A program made the translations under genes and the position numbers. From Teredinibacter purpureus (lineage in GTDB: Bacteria > Pseudomonadota > Gammaproteobacteria > Pseudomonadales > Cellvibrionaceae): 64,000 bases of DNA. The stretch is from NCBI RefSeq assembly GCF_014217335.1, contig NZ_CP060092.1:2683501-2747500 (forward strand), read 5' to 3'. A model generated the notes under the pieces. The model was not told where the DNA came from and did no database searches. It was given only the letters and a program-made list of their open reading frames with translations. Of the stretch, positions 62,097 through 64,000 are shown piece by piece (the stretch's first letter is position 1; each line of letters begins with the position of its first letter).

Positions 62097-62822
62097 CTAA
62101 TACATATGTTGACCGCCATTTATCGAAAGAGTAGACCCTGTAATAAAGCCCGCATCATCCGCCACTAAAAATTCAACACCCCGCGCAACCTCGTCAGCAC
62201 TACCTAAGCGTCCAACAGGGATTTTGGCAACGATTTTTTCAAGTACTCTTTCGGGTACCGCTCTCACCATATCTGTTGCAATATAACCTGGCGCAATGGC
62301 ATTGGCCGTAATATTGTGGCGAGCGCCTTCTTGCGCTAACGCCTTAGTGAACCCATGAATACCGGACTTAGACGCTGCATAATTAACCTGCCCATATTGT
62401 CCTGCTTGGCCGTTTATAGAGCCAATATTTACAATACGACCAAAATTATTGGCTCGCATAGTACCTATGACGTTACGAGACAAGTTAAAACAGGACCCCA
62501 GATTTGTTTCCATGACTTTGTGCCAGCACTCGGGTGTCATATTATGAATGGTGTTATCGCGCGTAATGCCTGCGTTGTTAATCAGAATGTCAATGTCATG
62601 CCCGAAGTCAGTGCGAATGCTTTCGATAGCCGTTTTGCACGCGTCAAAATCAGCAACGTCGAACTTGTATACGGGAATGTCAAACTCCTTGCTGAAATCT
62701 CTGGCTTTAGCGTCGTTGGAGGCGTAATTGGCCGCTACTAAATAGCCCGCTGTTTTTAATCGTACAGATATAGCTTCACCGATACCGCGTGTACCTCCAG
62801 TGACGAGTGCAAGTCTACTCAT
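62097..62822 (-). CDS. phaB: acetoacetyl-CoA reductase
   Basis: An NADPH-dependent short-chain reductase that makes (R)-3-hydroxybutyryl-CoA for PhaC. The 241 residues show ALVTGGTRGIGEAISVRL, ILINNAGITRD, the catalytic Ser in VNIGSINGQAGQYGQVNY, YAASKSGIHGF with Tyr/Lys, and NAIAPGYIATDMV. ATG 62822 has a GGAG site nine bases upstream; the frame reaches 62849. No phaA (beta-ketothiolase) lies in the window, so it must be encoded elsewhere. Confidence 0.95.
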   Translation of the reverse strand: MSRLALVTGGTRGIGEAISVRLKTAGYLVAANYASNDAKARDFSKEFDIPVYKFDVADFDACKTAIESIRTDFGHDIDILINNAGITRDNTIHNMTPECWHKVMETNLGSCFNLSRNVIGTMRANNFGRIVNIGSINGQAGQYGQVNYAASKSGIHGFTKALAQEGARHNITANAIAPGYIATDMVRAVPERVLEKIVAKIPVGRLGSADEVARGVEFLVADDAGFITGSTLSINGGQHMY

Positions 62823-62998
62823 GGTTGTTCTCCTTGACCAAATGAGCAAAAAAAAAGGTATGGTTCTAACGGGTGCAGGTTTCTTTCAGCGTTTTTGGTG
62901 TGCTTCCAATTGAAACTTGCACTTTCGTAACTATATAGAAGAATTGCAAAAGCGAAACCTGCTAAAAAGAAACTGGTGCCAACCATAGAGGAAAGACT

Positions 62999-63853
62999 GT
63001 GTCAGATCATGTTGTAGATATAAATGAGTCGAATGCGCAGGCATTACTCATTGATGAATCGTTTAAACGGCCGGTATTAATTGATTTTTGGGCGGACTGG
63101 TGCGAACCCTGTAAAAATTTAATGCCAGTACTTGAAAAGCTTGCTGTTGAATGTGGCGGCGCCTTTCTTTTGGCGAAAGTTAATGCTGACGAACAGCAAA
63201 TGATTTCTGGTCAATTTGGCGTTCGATCTCTTCCTACGGTAATGGTAATGAAAGACGGCCAACCAGTAGATGGCTTTACAGGGGCTCAGTCCGAACAGCA
63301 AGTACGAGAGTTGCTTGGTAAGTATTTGCCTAAGCCTTGGGACCTGCTGCTGGAGCAGGCTCAGGCGTTGTGTGCGGAGGAGGATTTTGGCGGCGCTTTG
63401 CCGCTTTTACAGCAAGCATACAAAGAGTCTGAGGCGCGTGCCGATATTGCTGTGGTGTTAGCAAAGGCCCACATTCAGCTTAACCGTTTGTCTGATGCAG
63501 AAGTCGTGTTAGCTCAAATTAAAATGGCTGATCAGGACGCCGAATACAACAATGCTATCGCTAAGCTTGAATTAGCGCAGCAGGCCGGTAAAGCGCCGGA
63601 AATTGAAGCGTTAGAGGAGCAGCACAAGGCAAACCCTGCCGATCAGCAGGTCGCTTATCTGTTAGCGGTGCAATATAGCCAGCATGATTATTATGCCGAA
63701 GCATTGGCTTTGCTGTATGGAGTGCTTCAATTAGACCTTAATTTTAACGACGGGGAAGCCAGAAGAATTTACACGGATGTGCTCGCGGTACTAGGCAAAG
63801 GGGACCCGCTCGCCGTTGAATACCAGCGTAAAATGTATACATTGCTTTACTGA
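62999..63853 (+). CDS. cnoX: CnoX/YbbN-type thioredoxin-TPR protein
   Basis: A chaperedoxin: a thioredoxin domain joined to TPR-like repeats that holds unfolding, oxidised proteins and passes them to chaperones. In 284 residues, VLIDFWADWCEPCKNLMPVL carries the active-site Cys pair with CEPC instead of the usual CGPC, followed by RSLPTVMVMKDGQPVDGF with the cis-Pro. The second half is helical (LLQQAYKESEARADIAVVLA; ADQQVAYLLAVQYSQHDYY). The start is GTG 62999, three bases after GAGGAAAGACT. Single gene. Confidence 0.93.
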   Translation: MSDHVVDINESNAQALLIDESFKRPVLIDFWADWCEPCKNLMPVLEKLAVECGGAFLLAKVNADEQQMISGQFGVRSLPTVMVMKDGQPVDGFTGAQSEQQVRELLGKYLPKPWDLLLEQAQALCAEEDFGGALPLLQQAYKESEARADIAVVLAKAHIQLNRLSDAEVVLAQIKMADQDAEYNNAIAKLELAQQAGKAPEIEALEEQHKANPADQQVAYLLAVQYSQHDYYAEALALLYGVLQLDLNFNDGEARRIYTDVLAVLGKGDPLAVEYQRKMYTLLY

Positions 63854-64000
63854 TTCACAGTGATAGTAGATGTGGCTCAATGGAATGCTCAAAAGCTATT
63901 CTTGGTGCTCATGGGCGTCGCATCAGCACTAGGAGTGACGAGGTAACAATGGCATAATGCGCACCGTTTTCAGGGCAAGCGAGTATTCGCCCACTTCGCC

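Overview
The window looks like a chromosomal segment of a marine, polysaccharide-degrading gammaproteobacterium of the Cellvibrionaceae type (Saccharophagus/Teredinibacter/Cellvibrio-like). The reasons are the GH94 phosphorylases and GH2 beta-mannosidase with Na+-coupled sugar transporters, the Na+ pump oxaloacetate decarboxylase, a polyhydroxybutyrate (PHB) locus and the protein style overall. This is inferred from gene content; no 16S gene is present.

Region 1 (1 to about 7.8 kb) is accessory DNA. It starts with a truncated IS66-family element (tnpA, tnpB and most of tnpC, minus strand). Next comes what I read as a decaying integron cassette array in + orientation: two full-length attC-like hairpin sites, two partial ones, and small cassette-type genes (a nonsense-interrupted membrane zinc-ribbon protein, an acyltransferase, a secreted protein, a frameshifted GNAT, an acidic hypothetical protein and a 48-aa membrane peptide). 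The array is broken up by a remnant of an IS1182-type transposase, a 5'-truncated IS3-type transposase and the 3' end of a group II intron (maturase tail plus domain V). No integrase is in the window; the cassette orientation places it to the left.

Region 2 (7.8 to 18.4 kb) has a two-gene unit with a candidate operator: a KAS III (FabH)-like synthase directly followed by a seven-TM protein ending in a Fis-type helix-turn-helix. A complete type I Wadjet anti-plasmid system follows on the minus strand (jetA-jetB-jetC-jetD). Then come a secreted nucleoside-hydrolase-like gene with a frameshift in its signal peptide and a tRNA-Arg(ACG).

Region 3 (18.5 to 36 kb) is mostly core: methylglyoxal synthase, gamma-glutamyltransferase, an envelope operon (TetR, RND/MMPL permease, LolA-like protein, outer-membrane barrel) with two TetR operators, dusC, oadGAB, pyruvate kinase, a response regulator broken at a homopolymer, bolA and trhO.

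Region 4 (36 to 56.5 kb) carries oligosaccharide catabolism: SSS symporter plus beta-mannosidase; a GH94 phosphorylase; then cellobiose phosphorylase with an MFS/GPH carrier and a second SSS symporter. Between these lie yigZ, an xdhC-mocA pair, pspABC behind a sigma-54-like promoter, and a translationally coupled serine protease/FHA-membrane protein pair.

Region 5 (57.5 to 64 kb) is the PHB locus: bdhA, phaC, phaR, two phasins and phaB, followed by a CnoX-type thioredoxin-TPR protein. Palindromes around the first phasin promoter are candidate PhaR sites.

The items I consider most worth following up are the KAS III/7TM-Fis pair as a possible small-molecule signalling unit, the cassette array with its attC-associated group II intron and IS66 insertions, and the protease-FHA pair.
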